In this document: one piece after another, positions 22,759-25,508 of the stretch
How positions within the stretch are numbered: the stretch's first letter is position 1
Layout: every line of letters begins with the position of its first letter
NCBI GenBank assembly: GCA_964588525.1
Contig: CAZPQC010000051.1
Coordinates: 1-25,508, forward strand
Origin: JAFGQJ01 sp964588525
GTDB lineage: Bacteria > Spirochaetota > Spirochaetia > SZUA-6 > DRHE01
Length of the DNA stretch: 25,508 nucleotides
Direction: 5' to 3'
Made by a program: the position numbers and the translations under genes
Notes under the pieces: generated by a model
What the model saw: the letters and a program-made list of their open reading frames with translations, nothing else
Databases searched by the model: none
Told to the model about the DNA's origin: nothing

Positions 22759-25508
22759 GTTGCCTGCCTTTTTCCAGAAGGTTTGAAGATCACGGAGATC
22801 CGTTTCCGTCCGTCCATCTTGGCCACCAGAGGCTCTTCGAAGCTCAAGTGGAGGAAATGTTCGCTTTTATGGGCAGGCTGATGGGAACGCAGCCAATCCC
22901 AGTCGATGAAGTTCGTTCCGGAATTGCAGGGGATGTCGAAGTAGCCGATATTCATCGAAGTTACATTGTGGAAGAAGTGCGATCCCAGGGAGGGGTCGAC
23001 CTTGAAGTCCGGCAGCTCCGCCTCAACAATGACTTTGACATTGGAGATGTGGTTCCAGTTGACGGGAATCCCCAGCCATGGATCCCGACTGCCCCACCTA
23101 CCCGGACCGATAAGGATGTAGTGCCGGTTCTCCCGCTTGAGCCGGTTGTTCAACTCCTCCAGCTCTCGAGTCATCTCCACGGTGCGGGCCTTGTCGAAGC
23201 GCTCCGGGTCAACGAAGATCACATCCCGCAGACCGTCGATACGGCCGTTGCCCATGGCCCGATCCGAGTACAGAACAAGTTGATCTCTGTCCACCTCCGA
23301 CAGGTTCAGATTGTACTCCTCCAGATCCCCCAAAAGGGGTTTGATCTGAAGGATGTAGAAGTTGGGTCTTCCGTTTCCGGCCGGCGCGAGATCAACGGCA
23401 AACTCGATTTCCACGGGAGTGCCCATCGCGCCTTTGATGAACTCCAGCACCACTTCCAGCACCCTGGCCAGGGGGAAATAGTCGTATTTCAGGATATAGG
23501 CGAAGTTCACCACCCGGGGACCTCTCACGCCGCTTCCCACCTGCATGCGGTTGTTCTGGACATCCCAGGTAGAGGCACAGTACTGCAACACTCCCTGGTC
23601 CTGGGCCTCCCCTATAGGCAGTCGGCTCAAGGTGGCATCGTCTCCTCCGATCAGGTTCACATGGTCGTCCGTCATGTCGATGCCGTAGAACTCCTGCTGG
23701 CTGAACTCCAGCTGCTCCTCCGGAGAGACGAAGTCGATCTTCGGGTAGTGAGGGCAGAAGCGAAAGGCCTTTTCCCCGTCGATCACGTATTTGCCCAACC
23801 CCACACCGATCACGGCGATTCCATCCTCCGGTTTGAGATAGGCCACCGGGTAATAGTTGTAGGATTGGGCGACCCCGGAGAAGTGGGGATAGTAGTACTG
23901 TCCGTGCCGGCTTCCCACCACCCCCTGAATCAGCACGGCCATCTTCTCCTCGTCGGTCTTGTAGCTTATGGCATCGAAATAGGCCCGGGCGGAATCGGAG
24001 AGGATCGAGGCGTAGACCAGCTTGACCGCCTCCTCCAGATGCTGCAGGCGGACGCCGAACTCCGGATGGTTGTTGGGAAGCAGAAAGGTGTCGTAGATGC
24101 CGGCGAAGGGTTGGGACAGGGAATCCTCGAACATCCCGGAGGAACGCACCGACAGAGGTCCCTCGGAGTACTTGAGGTAGCGCCGGAGCTTGTTCCGCAG
24201 ACCCGGGGACAGATCTCCGGCCAGGAAGCGCTCCTTCACCTCTCGATACGCAACGGCCCGGGTGAAGAGATCCCGAAGATTGTTCTGATCGACAAAGAAA
24301 TCGTACTCCTCGGTGCCGATTACCGCCGTTTGGGGGATGCGGATATTCACGTTGGAGACCAGAGCGTTGAGATCGCATTTTTCGATCATCAGATGAAGGA
24401 AGGCCATGCCCCGGCCCTTGCCCCCAAGCGATCCTTCCCCCAGGCGCAGCACGTGATGCACCTCATCGAGCAAAGACTCGTCGAAGGGAACCACCTGACC
24501 CCGTGTTTGGTCCTGCTGCACCTGCTCGTGTACCTCCAGCAGATGCTTCCTCAATCCGGCGGTGGAGGTAAAGTCGCTGACCTTCACCGGCTGCAGCTCC
24601 TTGGCGATCTGGATCTCCCCGCGGGCCATGAGCCAGCCGGAGAAGTGGTTGCGGTTGGCGTGATAGACCAGGGATTCGTCCGGCACGGTAAACAGCAGGT
24701 CCCTGAACTCCTCCATGCTTCGAGCCCGGCCGATGGGCTCACCCTTCCGATTGCGGAACACGAAATCCCCGAAGCCGAGGTAACGAAACACGAACTCCGT
24801 CAGCTCCACGGAGATGTTTTCCGAATTTTTATTGATGTAGCTGGCATCCAGTTCCCTGGCCGTATCGGCAGCCTCCGCTTCGGCGGATTGCAGCAGGATA
24901 GCCAGGTCCGGCACCTGCCGGCGCACGTATTCGACAAGCATCACCCCCGCCTGGTCATCCCGCTTTCCTTGGATGGGAAACTTCATATCCGTGATCAGGC
25001 AGAGCATATAGTCCTTGTATTCCTCGATGACGGCTTGGGCCTCTTCGAACGTCTCCGCCATCAGCACCTTGGGCCGCGCCCTCATGCGCAGCAGCTTCTT
25101 CACCTCAACCAGGTGTTCGTCGGTGATGATTCTCTGGGTCTGCTTCATGATCTCCGTGTACAGCAGGGGCAGGTAGCGGGAGTAGTAGCGGATCGAGTCC
25201 TCCACCAGCAGGATCACCCTCACCAGGCCGATCTTGGTGTCCTTGACCGCATTGATCTTGTCCTCGATGTACTTGATCATGGCCAGGAATATCTTCGAGT
25301 CCCCGTTCCACACGAAGACCTTGTCCAGATAGGTGAGCCGGTCCCTCTTCTCGGCGATCAGGGAGATCTCGGTGTTGTCGTTCAACAGCAGCAGGATGGG
25401 AATATCCGGATTGACCTCCCGGATACGGCGGCTCAACTCGAAGGGGCTGATCTCATCGATGCGCATGGTCAGGATCACCATGTCGAAGGAGCGGTTTTTC
25501 AGGATCTC
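22755..25508 (-). CDS. Dual receiver-like / PEP-synthase-type ATP-grasp fusion protein, N-terminus cut by window edge
   Basis: The frame is open to the window edge, and the first visible codons already read as the middle of a receiver domain, so the true start lies outside. About 917 residues are visible (numbered here from the edge). Residues 1-90 are a receiver-like domain with threonine (T14) where the phospho-acceptor aspartate should be. Residues 98-240 form a second receiver, with VEDS (102-105), acceptor D174 in LITDMKF and K227 in INKNS. After a linker domain comes a PPDK/PEP-synthase N-terminal ATP-grasp domain, with GSLGGKGRGMAF (359-370) and LSVRSSGMFED (452-462). The phospho-histidine swivel and PEP-binding domains of true PEP synthase are absent, and the ending is different. 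It is coupled to the histidine kinase by GTGA. A signal-controlled phosphotransferase or ATP-binding regulator is an inference. Confidence 0.82.
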   Translation of the reverse strand, partial: EILKNRSFDMVILTMRIDEISPFELSRRIREVNPDIPILLLLNDNTEISLIAEKRDRLTYLDKVFVWNGDSKIFLAMIKYIEDKINAVKDTKIGLVRVILLVEDSIRYYSRYLPLLYTEIMKQTQRIITDEHLVEVKKLLRMRARPKVLMAETFEEAQAVIEEYKDYMLCLITDMKFPIQGKRDDQAGVMLVEYVRRQVPDLAILLQSAEAEAADTARELDASYINKNSENISVELTEFVFRYLGFGDFVFRNRKGEPIGRARSMEEFRDLLFTVPDESLVYHANRNHFSGWLMARGEIQIAKELQPVKVSDFTSTAGLRKHLLEVHEQVQQDQTRGQVVPFDESLLDEVHHVLRLGEGSLGGKGRGMAFLHLMIEKCDLNALVSNVNIRIPQTAVIGTEEYDFFVDQNNLRDLFTRAVAYREVKERFLAGDLSPGLRNKLRRYLKYSEGPLSVRSSGMFEDSLSQPFAGIYDTFLLPNNHPEFGVRLQHLEEAVKLVYASILSDSARAYFDAISYKTDEEKMAVLIQGVVGSRHGQYYYPHFSGVAQSYNYYPVAYLKPEDGIAVIGVGLGKYVIDGEKAFRFCPHYPKIDFVSPEEQLEFSQQEFYGIDMTDDHVNLIGGDDATLSRLPIGEAQDQGVLQYCASTWDVQNNRMQVGSGVRGPRVVNFAYILKYDYFPLARVLEVVLEFIKGAMGTPVEIEFAVDLAPAGNGRPNFYILQIKPLLGDLEEYNLNLSEVDRDQLVLYSDRAMGNGRIDGLRDVIFVDPERFDKARTVEMTRELEELNNRLKRENRHYILIGPGRWGSRDPWLGIPVNWNHISNVKVIVEAELPDFKVDPSLGSHFFHNVTSMNIGYFDIPCNSGTNFIDWDWLRSHQPAHKSEHFLHLSFEEPLVAKMDGRKRISVIFKPSGKRQAT

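Noticed and set aside
22755..25481. ATG at 25481 as the true start of the ATP-grasp fusion gene
   Set aside because: The frame stays open to the window edge, and the residues before this ATG already read as receiver-domain sequence.

Overview
The window is dense, GC-rich bacterial chromosome with 17 genes, no gap over 180 bp, and no rRNA, tRNA, CRISPR array or transposase that I could see. A free-living spirochaete is my best guess for the source. The grounds are the high GC, the signal peptide of the solute-binding protein ending in LLFAGGESE (a style common in Spirochaetaceae), and the mix of sugar-acid catabolism with a HEAT-repeat MFS carrier. This is an inference, because no phylogenetic marker is present.

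Region 1 (1-3031, minus strand) holds a class III nucleotidyl cyclase cut by the window edge, a small HAD-IB phosphatase and a short-chain dehydrogenase (SDR). Region 2 (3220-10764, plus strand) is a catabolic block: a cytoplasmic GH88 unsaturated glucuronyl hydrolase, a xylose-isomerase-like TIM barrel, a Gfo/Idh/MocA oxidoreductase, a creatininase-family hydrolase and a complete tripartite tricarboxylate transporter (TctC, TctB, TctA). A strong stem-loop terminator separates TctC from TctB-TctA. Two minus-strand genes converge on the block (10782-12925): a DHDPS/NAL-family aldolase and an atypical NAD-dependent epimerase. The SDR divergent from GH88 completes the set. A plausible reading is that an unsaturated uronide is imported by the TTT system, cleaved by GH88 to a keto-deoxyuronate, reduced by the SDR and split by the aldolase. 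The TIM barrel, Gfo/Idh and creatininase genes would handle the glycone or a modified sugar. No transcriptional regulator lies in the window.

Region 3 (13026-14947) holds a bacterial steroid 5-alpha-reductase-like membrane protein and a GT4 glycosyltransferase, converging tail to tail. Region 4 (14954-20832) is an amino-sugar module: nagA, diverging from a NagB/PIG-L fusion gene that is coupled to an MFS-HEAT transporter.

Region 5 (20884-25508, minus strand) is a signalling pair joined by a GTGA overlap. The upstream gene, cut by the window edge, encodes two receiver-like domains fused to a PEP-synthase/PPDK-type ATP-grasp domain. The downstream gene encodes a membrane histidine kinase with a periplasmic sensor. 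This pair is the most unusual system in the window.

Three themes cross the regions. Several promoters sit so close to the start codon that the mRNA would have almost no leader (SDR, nagA, the 5-alpha-reductase-like gene). Short in-frame tandem repeats are inserted at tolerant sites of three unrelated genes. GCCGGC-rich repeats stand just upstream of the two main promoters of the catabolic block.
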